From Andalucia godoyi (taxonomy: Eukaryota; Discoba; Jakobea; Jakobida; Andaluciidae), in the NCBI GenBank assembly GCA_009859145.1, contig VRVR01000062.1, positions 89,051-153,050 on the forward strand: a stretch of 64,000 bases of DNA, given 5' to 3'. The position numbers and the translations under genes are program-made. Under the pieces are notes generated by a model. That model saw only the letters and a list, made by a program, of their open reading frames with translations. It was not told the DNA's origin and ran no database searches. Positions within the stretch are counted from its first letter, which is position 1. Each line of letters opens with the position of its first letter. This document shows positions 8,656 through 18,220 of the stretch, one piece after another.

Positions 8656-9822
8656 TCAGGACTCATCGTCGCCCCAGTCCCAAACGTCCTCGTCCTCTGG
8701 GTTCTTTTCCACTGCGGCACTCGATGACTCTGACGATTTGTGCAGTGCATAGTGAGGCTCAACAGGAATCGAAGACGACCGCCTCACCACAACATCACTG
8801 TTCTCCAACTCGGGTTTCTTGAATTCCTCCACCTCTGCAGGCTCTACTACTTCAAGAGAGGATGCAGGCGAACTCTCCACCGACTCGTCTTTTTCTCTCG
8901 TCTCTTTCTCACCACGCTCTTCAGCTTTCCCGCCCTTACCTTGTCCGTCCTGCTCTGCTTTCCTGTCTTGTTCTGCTGGAATCGATTGTAATTGCTGCTG
9001 CTGGACAAGACGAGCATTTTCCGACTCGAGCTCAAACACGCGATATTCAAGCTGCTGAATTCTCTGCAATGCCTCTCCAAGCTGCGACTTCAGACTATTC
9101 ACAAGCGGATCCTCGCGATTCTCGAGTGAAAGCGACTCAATTTTCTCACTTGCACGATTCACATCCACTGCACTCTTGCTACTTGAATCTGCACCCGTTG
9201 CAGGCACCTCTCCTCCTCCTCCTCCTCCTTCGCCTTCTCGTCCGACCTCATCATCATCCCCGTCGTCCCACTTGACTTCTTCGTCGTCATGGTGATGCTG
9301 ATCCTGATGGACTCGCAGAGGAATTCGCTTCTTGCGCTCCGCATCAAACTGTTCCTTTCTCCGAAAGAACGAGCCCCAGAAATGCGCATACGGAATCTTT
9401 TCAGGAACAGCGCTTTCAAACCGGTCGCGCAACAACGGATAGGTCTCAAGCAAGCTCGTAATCTCGTCTGTCCGCTTCAGAATCTCCTCCGCCGACACCG
9501 GGTCCGAAGCGACCATCGCATACGTGCTCGCCTCTCCTAAGAACGCCTCGAATGCCGGGTCTCGAACCATAGCCCCAGCCCCCGTCGTGCTGGAATGATG
9601 AAGACTGGAGTTGATGCTAGAGTGAGAAGATGACGGCTCTCCCGCGGCAGCCGTCCCCAGCGTGAGCACCTCGGCGGTGAACTCCGAGATGTCCTTGGTG
9701 TACTCTTCCACGAGCGACTCGGTCGTTGACTTGATCGTCTCGAGAAACGAAAAGAAACTCGTTGCAGCTTCTTGGTCCGACGACGTCGGAACAGGCGACG
9801 AAAACCCCCACATTCCCTCCAT
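8656..9822 (-). CDS. BSD-domain protein (BSDC1-like)
   Basis: 388 residues. The BSD domain spans roughly residues 150-200: VSAEEILKRTDEITSLLE, then a segment with the two conserved aromatic patches, ending in AHFWGSFFRRKEQF. BSD domains occur in TFIIH p62 and in synapse-associated/BSDC1 proteins. The N-terminal helix before the domain and the long charged coiled-coil tail ending WDWGDDES fit BSDC1-like proteins, whose exact role is poorly known. There is a strongly acidic stretch (KWDDGDDDE) and a helix with leucine spacing (EALQRIQQLEYRVFELE). The start is ATG 9822; the frame upstream opens with GTG only. Confidence 0.75.
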   Translation of the reverse strand: MEGMWGFSSPVPTSSDQEAATSFFSFLETIKSTTESLVEEYTKDISEFTAEVLTLGTAAAGEPSSSHSSINSSLHHSSTTGAGAMVRDPAFEAFLGEASTYAMVASDPVSAEEILKRTDEITSLLETYPLLRDRFESAVPEKIPYAHFWGSFFRRKEQFDAERKKRIPLRVHQDQHHHDDEEVKWDDGDDDEVGREGEGGGGGGEVPATGADSSSKSAVDVNRASEKIESLSLENREDPLVNSLKSQLGEALQRIQQLEYRVFELESENARLVQQQQLQSIPAEQDRKAEQDGQGKGGKAEERGEKETREKDESVESSPASSLEVVEPAEVEEFKKPELENSDVVVRRSSSIPVEPHYALHKSSESSSAAVEKNPEDEDVWDWGDDES

Positions 9823-9925
9823 CGTGCACAGAATACAGTGCACGGTCCTATCCTAGCTCGTTTCAAAAAAAACAATTATAAAAATAATAAATAAAATGAA
9901 TAAAGTTGTTCAAATAAAGCAAAAA

Positions 9926-10471
9926 CTATATTACCATGCATAATTCATGAAGACGAGCCGAAAGCAGACGGAAAACTGAAACCCAAATGCCTGATACATT
10001 GGCAACACAAAGAAGCACTGGAAATGACCCGACAATGACCCGACAATGACCCGTCGAGACTGCTCTGTACGACCGAACAACGTTTTCCCAAACGAATTGA
10101 TTGTACAGCAGACACACTGCAGCTTGCAGGCTTTCCAGCAGCTTCTCCGTGCGTCCCACGCTGCTGCCTAGAGAACAGAACAGCAAAGCGCAAAGGGGAA
10201 GAGGACGTTGCACATTTGCGGAGAGTCCCGACTTTCCAGCTTCCACGCTCTGGAATTAAAAAAAAATAATAATAATAAAATTTATAATGTGTGGAATGGG
10301 GAGGGAAGCACAGGACGTGTCCCGAAAAGGAAGCGCGTGTGTGAGCAGCCGTGATGCTGGTGTGGGATGTGAAGGCTTGACATCGCACCACAGTCGGAGG
10401 TTGTGCTCGGACTTTGAAACCAGTCGATTGCCAGCAGGTTCGGCGGGCCGTCTTACAAGATGACGCTTCAT
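9926..10471 (-). CDS. Possible small two-exon gene, unknown function
   Basis: This is a splice-based proposal. Exon 1 would be complement(10457..10471), ATG plus four codons, ending at the donor GTAAGA. Exon 2 would be complement(9926..10249), after a T-rich run and TTCCAG. The join is phase 0 and gives 112 residues with no stop. The middle has a helix (GRTEKLLESLQAAVCLLY) that looks protein-like; the C-terminal part is hydrophobic. A second acceptor (TTCTCTAGGCAG) lies within exon 2, so the boundary is uncertain. I do not recognise the family. It could equally be non-coding. Confidence 0.25.
10250..10456 (-). other. Putative intron of the small gene at 9926-10471
   Basis: Read on the minus strand: GTAAGA donor, a run of TTA units and eight T, then AATTCCAG. 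The 207-bp length is plausible. It depends wholly on the exon proposal above. Confidence 0.25.
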
Positions 10472-10823
10472 GATTCCCGAAAGGGAAATTTTTGTTGTTG
10501 TTGCTGTTGTTGAATGTTGATGGCTTTGCGTGCGTCGGCCGAATGGCGATTCTGCGCCTTTTTTGGGCTGCCGTGAGCGTTCATCAAGCAGAGAAGTAAA
10601 AACGCTGGCAAGCGCCTTGTCATTTTACTCCTTCTTGAAATAACATTGACATTGACTTTCGATAACAATTTCTCTCCCCAACAGTTAATAACAATTGGCT
10701 GATGTACTGAGATTCAGCAGCACGTTTTTTGCTTGATTTGCGCCAGTCTCCTAGCGCGTCTCCGTGTTTCATTCAAGTCTTCGTTTTCCTTGTTTGCTGG
10801 TTCATTGAACGGGAAGGAGGAGG
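10472..10823. other. Upstream region of the N-myristoylated-type protein gene
   Basis: It contains a minus-strand CAA run near 10490-10515 and short frames without domains. It probably contains the promoter for the gene at 10824. Confidence 0.45.
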
Positions 10824-11936
10824 ATGGGAGCGTGCGTGTCAGTTGAGCTGCCTCGAGAAATCCAAAGAAGGAAAGCCATGCAAGAACAGCAACAAGCAAG
10901 ACTCGCTGCCAAGAAGCTTCGCCAGCAGCAGCAACAACAACAGCAACAGCAACAGCAGCAGCAGCGCGAACTACAAGAACAGAAGAGACTTGATGAGGTA
11001 GCAATACCATTTGCTGCTAACGACAGATCGTCGTCTTCGTTGTCGTCTTCGTCGAGTGATTCAGTGGAAGAAACTCCTCATGTACGCACGCGAGACGCAA
11101 AGGATCCGAACTGTGACGGTAATGGTTGTAGCGATCGGAAGACTGGCATGAGTCCTTCTCTGTCACTGGCAGCATCATCAGCATCAGCATCAGCATCAGC
11201 ATCACCGTCACCGTCACCGTCGCCATCACCGTTGCCGTCGCCGTCGCCGACACCGTCGTCACCCTCACATAATATATTGAAGATTGGAAAGAGCAATCCG
11301 TTTGCACCGGCGGTTGAACGGCGACTGCGAGAGAAAGCTCGATCGATTCGTCTGCGAAGTGTGATTGCGTCAGTGCGGGAATCCGATGTTGGGACCTTCC
11401 AGCTGAACCGCGGTGACAGGACGGTGATGCGAGGGCGAAAACCTTGCGAACGGTTCATTCCGCCGCCGACTATGTGGGACAGCAGCTTTCCATACTCTTC
11501 ATTTTCAGATCCAGGAAGACGGCCGGATACCGACGAGTCCCACTGTGGCACCGAAGAATTTGGCGAGACCGTCGTGGCCGTTGGATATGAGAATGACATG
11601 GATGAGAATGATAACGAGAATGATTCGAGCGATAATGCGCAGTTTGGATCCAGATTTTCGAACTGCCGCTCTCCGCATTCCAGCTCAATTTTGAAACGGA
11701 AAGACACGTTTGACGTGCGCAATATGCGCAGTTTTCTCAGCGTCAAGAAATCGTTTGACCATCGACCAGAGGGTGCGCTGAGTCCATCGAACAATGACAC
11801 GGGCTTCTCGCGCCTGAGAGCTCGGCCGCATGGCCGCATGGTCTCATTCGCGGAAGAAATCTCAGTTTGGAGCTTTGATCGTGCGCGCGCTCGTGAGTCG
11901 AATCCCAACGTCTCGGTCGATGTCTTGGAGGGGTAG
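10824..11936 (+). CDS. Predicted N-myristoylated protein with a PP1-docking-like motif
   Basis: 370 residues. It begins MGACVS: Gly2 with Ser6 is an N-myristoylation signal and Cys4 a likely palmitoylation site, so the protein is probably anchored to membranes by its N terminus. A basic, Gln-rich helix follows, then Ser/Pro-rich disorder encoded by ATCAGC- and CCGTCA-type repeats (11165-11260). Ordered patches occur at residues about 155-200 and 285-365. In the last patch, RMVSF (about residue 339) matches the R-x-V-x-F docking consensus for protein phosphatase 1, and an SSILKRK segment lies upstream, as in several PP1 regulators. I do not recognise the whole protein. A membrane-tethered PP1 regulator is a testable inference only. 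Confidence 0.68.
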   Translation: MGACVSVELPREIQRRKAMQEQQQARLAAKKLRQQQQQQQQQQQQQQRELQEQKRLDEVAIPFAANDRSSSSLSSSSSDSVEETPHVRTRDAKDPNCDGNGCSDRKTGMSPSLSLAASSASASASASPSPSPSPSPLPSPSPTPSSPSHNILKIGKSNPFAPAVERRLREKARSIRLRSVIASVRESDVGTFQLNRGDRTVMRGRKPCERFIPPPTMWDSSFPYSSFSDPGRRPDTDESHCGTEEFGETVVAVGYENDMDENDNENDSSDNAQFGSRFSNCRSPHSSSILKRKDTFDVRNMRSFLSVKKSFDHRPEGALSPSNNDTGFSRLRARPHGRMVSFAEEISVWSFDRARARESNPNVSVDVLEG

Positions 11937-13300
11937 GGATCCTCTCCAAAAAAAAAAGCGTGGTCGCTTCGATAGACAGACGGATAAGCATGCAGACCGG
12001 CTGGGAGGCGGGGAAGATGCTGGTGATGATACCCTGCGTAGTGCGTCCTGGTGGCAGGGGTCTGCGGAAAGTTGTTTGTAACCAACGGCTTGCGGCGGAC
12101 AGAAAAAATCGGCGAAGGAATCCACCAATCCGCTCACTCCGCAGGTTGGTCTGAGCAAACGGAGATGGGCTAACAGGAGACAGACCATATCGGAAAGCCA
12201 TTCGCCATGCGGTGTTTCATCTGCTCGTGATTCTAGTTCCAAAATGCCGTTCCCGGAGCAAAGAGTTCCTTTGGCAGAACTCGTTCCGACGGTGTTTGCT
12301 TGGGCGAGTCACGGGTCACGCGCCAAACATCCGTTCGACTGTGTGCTGTTTCATGACCGTTCTGCACTGCTCGCGAGTGCGTCCAGGCATGCCGAATCCC
12401 ATCTCGTGGAAAGGGGTGGACGAGGGCGTGCAAGGGCCTGCATATTGTCTGTGAGGGCAAATCCGGAGGTGGTGAGGACAATGGACTTAGTGATTAGGTG
12501 AAGCGGCACACCCTCACATCCATCACGTTGCACAACGCGATGTGGTGTGAGCAGACAAGCAGCCATGGTTAGCTCTTACTGCTCCGACACGCAATCATCG
12601 TTTGCTTCTACGGCTTCGCAAATGATGTTTGCATTCTCAGATGGATACGCGTGTCGAACCAGACAATAATGCTGCGAGGGTTGTTTTTGCCCCGTGAATG
12701 AGGACCGTTTAAAACTTTAAAACAGATTACAGATTTTCCTCTTCTCCTTCCCAAAAGGCATCCTCGCGAAAAAGTTCACGCTCAAAATTTTTAAATTTTA
12801 AATATACATAAGTATATGTAGAAAGTGAAGAGCATCTCCTAACTTAAACGCTTCTTCTTACCGTTTCCCCATTTGCAAGCGTCCGTTGTCTGGCAAGGTT
12901 GTTGTTGCTGCTTATTGTTGTCATCGTCCTCGGCATCACAGTTCTCGCCGTTCGTGTTCTCGGCCTTGTTCTGCTTCTTCTTTGGAAGTTTCATTCATTC
13001 ATTCCCTTCTGCGTAGGAGCTCTGCTTCTGACATCTTTAAAAATTTACGCAGCTCCGTTTCCATCCCCGTTTCCCTTTTTTTTCCCTTTTCCCTTTCCAA
13101 CACCTCCTTCCTCTTTCTCTTCCACTTCCTCCTCCTCCTCCTCCTCCTCTTCTTCTTCTGCTTTCTTGTCTGTGTCGCATTCATCACCCTCCTCATCCAC
13201 CTCCTCATCCGCACCTTCCCACTCGTCAACACCGCTTGACCGCTGCCCTTCGAGCCTGGCATTGCTGACGTCGTTTCTTCCACAAGCACCGCTACAACTG
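11937..13300. other. Unresolved 1.36-kb intergenic region
   Basis: It has several overlapping short frames, of which two look least random. One is plus 12244-12501 (85 codons from a true ATG, MPFPEQRVPLAELVPTVF...). The other is an overlapping minus-strand frame near 12000-12300 lacking an ATG. They cannot both be genes, and either might be an exon. The last 400 bp are a pyrimidine-rich leader of the polyQ gene. No RNA gene was recognised. Confidence 0.4.
12244..12501 (+). CDS. Small ORF of doubtful status
   Basis: 85 codons from an ATG to a stop, no low-complexity, with a balanced composition (FDCVLFHDRSALLASAS in the middle). A GT donor-like GTGAGG lies close to its 3' end, so it might be an exon. 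No family is recognised, and an overlapping opposite frame is also long. Listed so that it is not lost. Confidence 0.2.
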   Translation: MPFPEQRVPLAELVPTVFAWASHGSRAKHPFDCVLFHDRSALLASASRHAESHLVERGGRGRARACILSVRANPEVVRTMDLVIR

Positions 13301-13415
13301 ATGGAAAACAAAAGCAACCGGTTTGACGAACCCGAGCAGCAGCAGCAGCAACAACAACAACTACAACTACTGCAACAACAACAACAACTACTGCAACAAC
13401 AACAACAACTACTGC

Positions 13416-13455
<40 letters not shown>

Positions 13456-15082
13456 TCATCATCATCATCTGCAGCAGCAGCAATCATTGCACAGTTCTCA
13501 AGAGGCTGCGCAGCATCGAGATCCTTCCAAGACCGGACGACTTCTTCTACGACCTGTCCAGCTCAGTCCAGAAGAACTGGAGTCTTTGTCAAGCACCAAT
13601 CCGCAAGCCGGCAGTGCTTCGACAACTTCCTATGCAGCTCCTCCTCCACAGCATGCGTGGATCGGCGCGGAGTCCATGCTTGCAGATATTCCGCATTCAT
13701 CCGGGTTTGCATTTCCTCAGACTCCACTGTTGAACGTCGGCGCCCCAATGTACTCCTCGTCGTTTCAGTCCATCGGTCCTCCGCATGTGACACATGCTGG
13801 ACAGGGCATAGCAGCCATGCTTGCGAACCCCACGGCCTCGCCGTTGTCCGCACCGCATACGGCTGCCAGTATGTTTCCCTCCCAGTCTGCTTCCCAGTTT
13901 CTCTTGTCTACCGTGCAAACGCATCCCGCACCCCAAACGCAAGCGCATCGTGGAATGCAGCTATATAATCCACCTCCACGGCGGAAATCCGTCGACTTGG
14001 CAGAGCCTGTATTTGTAGAGTCGCGGGACTGGACGTTTCATTCCAAGGTGTCTACCAAGCCTGCGAGGCCTTCTTCCTCTGCATTGGTCTCGTCGTCGTC
14101 GTCGTCGTCATCATCATCATCATCATCGTCGTCGTCGTCCTCCCCCTCTTCCTCGAAGTCCGTAGTTCTTAATCCGCGGTTTGCTGGATGGCAGATCATC
14201 CAGAGAAATGCGCTATCGACACTGGATGCGGAGAAGGAGGCGCTCAAGATCAGTGATTTTTCAGCATGCTACAAGACCGGGCGGACAGAATTTGTTCCGT
14301 GGAACGTTCCAATCTCGCGATCATTTATGCTGTTCAAGACATCGACCTATGTCTTGTTTCTGCGTTGTTCGCAAACGTCGTCCGTGCTTCACGATGCGAT
14401 TCGCGATGAAACGGTCCATGTCCGCGTCAGTCTCGTTGTGGACAATGCAAGCAGAGACATTGTGCCGAACGGGCTGTTTTGCAACAAAGACGACACAAAA
14501 GTCTGCACTGGACGTTTTGTGCCGGACCACGATCTCTCGGAAGAGTCACTCTCAGCACTCAGAGCCTCGTCCGGGTCCTCCGCATCATTGCCATCATCCT
14601 CATCCGCCTCTTCGTCTAGCACCTTGTCTTGGACGTTGTTTTTAGGTTCGTTTCGATTTGACACAACCTCCTACTTGCACGGTGAACCTCGGCAGTACCG
14701 ATTTTGCGTGACTCTTTTTCGATATGGATCTTCAGCGCAGCAAAATTTGCAGACTGCGAGTTCAATGTCGTCCTCTGCTGAAATGGGAAAGATGTCAAAA
14801 GATGTGAAACCAAAGTCACCGTCTGACACCCCGCAGTCTCCACTGAGTGGCACAACGCGGTTCAGCATGCCTCCGGAAGCATTTCAAAAGTTCAGCGTGC
14901 AGAAACAGACGGAGCCCATGCTCGTGCAGCCTATGGAACTGACTGTTTGGCTTAATGCCCAAGATGCACCGCACACCGAAGTCCCGCTGCTTCAGATCTA
15001 CTCCCCCCCGTTCTTCATCCGTGCCAAGAAGATCCCGAGAACTTCACACGGTCGCACAAGCCCAGAAGCCGCCCACGACTAG
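13301..15082 (+). CDS. PolyQ protein with a beta-sandwich-like C-terminal half
   Basis: 593 residues. The N-terminal region has glutamine runs (CAA/CAG units at 13337-13456) and a short histidine run; the middle has a pure serine tract. From about residue 285 an ordered domain begins (NPRFAGWQIIQRNALSTLD). It continues through alternating strands (VHVRVSLVVDNAS; LSWTLFLGSFRFDTTS; RQYRFCVTLFRYGSS) to a final strand with the motif QIYSPPFFIRAKKIPR. A terminal S-P-P-F-x-I-x-A-K-K strand recalls the ends of Ig-like transcription-factor folds such as velvet or p53-like domains; this is a resemblance, not an assignment. ATG 13301 is chosen; the 400 bp upstream are open but pyrimidine-rich and start with TTG. 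Confidence 0.7.
13337..13456 (+). repeat. CAA/CAG trinucleotide run inside the polyQ gene
   Basis: Units of CAG and CAA with CTA/CTG interruptions encode Gln-rich sequence with periodic Leu, then CAT codons for His. Internal 21-bp-scale periodicity (CTACTGCAACAACAACAACAA) suggests block duplication as well as slippage. Confidence 0.85.
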
Positions 15083-16370
15083 CACCCGCCCATCCCATCC
15101 TGCCTGTCCGCTCGCTGCGAATAGTTTCTCCACACACACACACGCACACACACACACGCACACGCACGAGTACGCTCAAATTTGGACTCTTCTCATATTT
15201 TATCTTTTGTTATTGTTATTGCTAGTGGTGGTGCTAGTGTTGCTGTTGTTGTACCCGACTTCGAAGCGTTCACGAGTGTGCCTGTATCTCGAAATAGATC
15301 GACGAGTGAAACAGAAAGGGAATCAAAAATGCTTTAAACGAATTAAATTAAAAAAACAACCCAAAACAAAAACAAAAACAAAAAACAAAGCCAAGCTGGA
15401 GCGCCTCCCCCGTTTGACCAGGCTTCTTAGAGTCTTGCGCACACGTTCACGTCGTATGTGAGCGGCATCTGGAAAACACCGAAATTACTGATGCAGACCA
15501 AGTCTTGTCGTACAACATGCACGGAAGCGGCATCTCCCCATCCAGATCCCGCGACACCTTGTGTTGACTGCGCCTTGATTTGGTTTGTGAGAGGTGTTTT
15601 TGTTGCTGCTTTCGGCGGATGCCAGATTCAACATCCTTGGGAATTCATGCGGGTTGTCCCTGAGAACCTGTCATCAACTCGCAAAAAACTCTTCCACCCT
15701 CCCCATCCTTTGTGCCGTCCTTTGTTTGGCGGTTGTTTCCGCATCCGCATCCGCATCGAACGTTTCCGTGCTTCGGAGCTATTTGCAGGCGGAGGACTGC
15801 CACATGCAGGCAAACGTGCGTACATCTACCCGGATGAGCATGGAGAGCGGTACGCAGTGGAAGTTGCTTGAATCGTTGCATGAGCAGATAAGCACCGTAT
15901 CGGTATAGGAAGATTGTGTCCAATTGCAGTTTGCTCGTCAGCTCTGCTGAGACATGGCGCCATTTCCGTCCCAGTAAGCTCGCACACTCTTCGGTTCCAC
16001 TGAATCCGCCTCCATGATCCAGCTCGTCTACCATTGCTCACTCGAACTGTTCTGCTCTTCCCCATTCACAAAATGGATCCGCGTTACCCAGTTTAAGCAA
16101 TCCGTTTTGCACGATTATCGGAGGACTTTTCTGCCGCAGTGCAGCAGAAACTTTCACATCTGTTCATTCATCCCTGCTTTAATCGTGCTTGTTCCTACCG
16201 ATTCCTTTTCTTTCCCTTCTTTCCCTTCTTTCCCTTCTTCTTTTTTCTGGCTTGCCGCTTCCTGCTCTCTGGTTTCCTCTTCCGAGGGGCTTTGCGATTC
16301 ACACTGTTGCCAAAACATCACCATCGTCATCCTCCCGGCTATTTTCCTTGTTGCCACTATTGGTCTGGAG
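15083..16370. other. Unresolved 1.29-kb intergenic region
   Basis: It holds a CA-rich run (15130-15170), an A-rich run (15340-15390), and overlapping short frames at 15458-15908 on plus and 15645-16065 on minus, then a pyrimidine-rich leader. One plus frame (15647-15871, 74 codons from an ATG, ending YPDEHGERYAVEVA) and one in another frame look mildly protein-like. I cannot choose between them. Confidence 0.4.
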
Positions 16371-17684
16371 ATGAGTGAGAGTTGGCAGTTTTATGGTTGG
16401 AAGTCTCCCGAAGCATCCGGTTCCAGTGCATATCCTCCACCTGAATCACAAATTCGGCAGTTCTACGCATGTGTGACGTGCAAGGAAGCACATCGGTCGT
16501 GCGATCGAAGGGGGCCACCGTGCACGAGATGTCGCGAAACTGGAAGAATTTGCCAGTACCCAAACAGAGTTCCGCCACCAACCCATTTCGTTCCTCACCA
16601 AGACCCCAGCATCGATAGCCCCCAACAGCAACCACAATCACAGCCACAGTCGCAGTTGCAACAACCGTCACAAGATGCATTTGCAAAGGGGTTCAGTTCT
16701 TTGCCAGTGTCCCGGGTTTCAAGTCCCCTCGAAGTCGACAGCGCATTGCTCATACATCCCTCGCCTTCTCATTCCCATTCGCATTCTGAACCGGTTGCTA
16801 CACCGCCATTACCAAATATAACAGCCATTTCACCACGGTCGCACCCGATGTCAACACAATCGCACCAAGCGTACCCGCCGCCGTCTTGGTCCGCGTTGTC
16901 GTACCCGTTTGTTGCGCAAAGTCATGATAGCTGGGGTTGGCTCAACAAACCACAATCTGAGCCACTACTTGCTTCTGCTCATGACCCATTCGTCCAGCGC
17001 CAAACTCCGGTTCATTCGGCAAGCTTTCCGCAGCTCCCGTCATTTCCGACAACGTTTCCCGCGCAGCATTTGCACTATCCTTATCCGGGGCAGCTGTCAC
17101 AAACCTATCCAGCATCCCCTGCGTCGCAACGCTGGACCAGTACGTTCAGTCCACGTTCGCTGAACGAGAATCGATCCTCGGCACCCAATGCTCTGCAGGA
17201 CTCTGGGGGCGCACACAGCAACCCTGGCATCATGATGAAAACTGGAAACGGGGGGACAGCAGCTGCGGCGTCCTCCAACGTCGTTCCTGTGATCCCCCGA
17301 GACGCGTCGTTCGGTTCCAGTATTCAAACGGCGTCTTCTCGATCGTCGACTCGATCGCTGCGGACACCCTCCGTATCTTCGTCGAACGGGATTTCGCAAA
17401 AGGGAGCGGCGCAACCGCCGCCAGTGCGTCCAAGCTCAGTCATGATCACTCATGCGTTGCAGGATTCGGTGCCGCAGGCAATAGTCCAGGGATCCGTTGG
17501 TCTCGGCGATACCGCCGTTCGACTGGAGCAGGTTTTGAAACGCGTCAGATTTGTTGCAGACCGTATCGACGGTGTGCCGCAACATGTCCAGCAACACTTT
17601 GTCGAGCAACTCGAGGATGCCTGCATGTTCATGGAAAGCAGAATGGATGTTGCGCCGAGTTTGCAGTCCAACTCTCCGTTGTGA
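16371..17684 (+). CDS. Zn(II)2Cys6 binuclear-cluster transcription factor
   Basis: 437 residues. C34, C37, C44, C51, C54 and C61 give the exact C-x2-C-x6-C-x6-C-x2-C-x6-C spacing of the fungal-type Gal4 cluster, followed by QYPNR. In the family two zinc ions held by these cysteines contact DNA. The rest is Ser/Pro/His/Gln-rich and probably disordered. An exception is a helical C-terminal segment (AVRLEQVLKRVRFVADRI, then a second helix) that could dimerise or contact co-factors. No fungal-specific regulatory domain is evident. Start: ATG 16371. An in-frame ATG at 16014 exists, but the intervening 357 bp are pyrimidine-rich and look like a leader. A nuclear regulator is inferred; targets are unknown. 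Confidence 0.82.
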   Translation: MSESWQFYGWKSPEASGSSAYPPPESQIRQFYACVTCKEAHRSCDRRGPPCTRCRETGRICQYPNRVPPPTHFVPHQDPSIDSPQQQPQSQPQSQLQQPSQDAFAKGFSSLPVSRVSSPLEVDSALLIHPSPSHSHSHSEPVATPPLPNITAISPRSHPMSTQSHQAYPPPSWSALSYPFVAQSHDSWGWLNKPQSEPLLASAHDPFVQRQTPVHSASFPQLPSFPTTFPAQHLHYPYPGQLSQTYPASPASQRWTSTFSPRSLNENRSSAPNALQDSGGAHSNPGIMMKTGNGGTAAAASSNVVPVIPRDASFGSSIQTASSRSSTRSLRTPSVSSSNGISQKGAAQPPPVRPSSVMITHALQDSVPQAIVQGSVGLGDTAVRLEQVLKRVRFVADRIDGVPQHVQQHFVEQLEDACMFMESRMDVAPSLQSNSPL

Positions 17685-18220
17685 CCTCGCCACGCTTTGT
17701 CCTTTTGCCTTCTTTTGCTCGCCTCTCTTGTCACCTATCCCACCTCATTGAGTTCCATTGCGTTGCATTGTTTTGCGAGCTCGAGAATGCCGGCTCTTGA
17801 GCTTCATCTTATGCCTCTTGCAGGTGTTTTCTTCTTCTTCTTTCCAGAAGCGAGACTTTATGAATTTCGCTTGGGGAAGAAGGAACACGCAGTTGGGTTG
17901 TATCGGCCTTCCATTTTTTTAATTACTATTTATTGTCGGTTTTGTACATGGGCTTTCGGTGGCTATATGGTTTTCTTTCCCCTCGCCCCCTCTTCTTTTT
18001 TTTTGTTTTTTTGTTTTGTTTTCTGTGACCAGATTCTCGGAATTTGCCTGGTGCGGTTAAACATACAGTATCAATTACTCCACAACATCACCACCACGAC
18101 GAACGAACAGCAACGATGGTGGTGAAAGATTACAAACAAGCAACATATTAGAGTGCACGATAAATATAACAAGGAGAACAGGAGCGGCGGTAAGACTAGC
18201 AATATCTCACGCGCAACGGC
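17685..18220. other. Convergent 3' intergenic stretch
   Basis: This T-rich region lies between the Zn2Cys6 gene and the XRCC3 gene. It contains a TTTTG-type run near 18000. The plus-strand frame at 17697-18125 is hydrophobic because of T-richness and has no domain. I see nothing else. Confidence 0.5.

Noticed and set aside
12899-13300. Hydrophobic N-terminal extension of the polyQ protein that mimics a signal anchor
   Set aside because: The frame opens with TTG and its hydrophobicity comes from a pyrimidine-rich leader, a pattern seen before many genes here.
16014-16370. 119-codon N-terminal extension of the Zn2Cys6 factor
   Set aside because: Pyrimidine-rich leader composition and no domain; the shorter start is more plausible.
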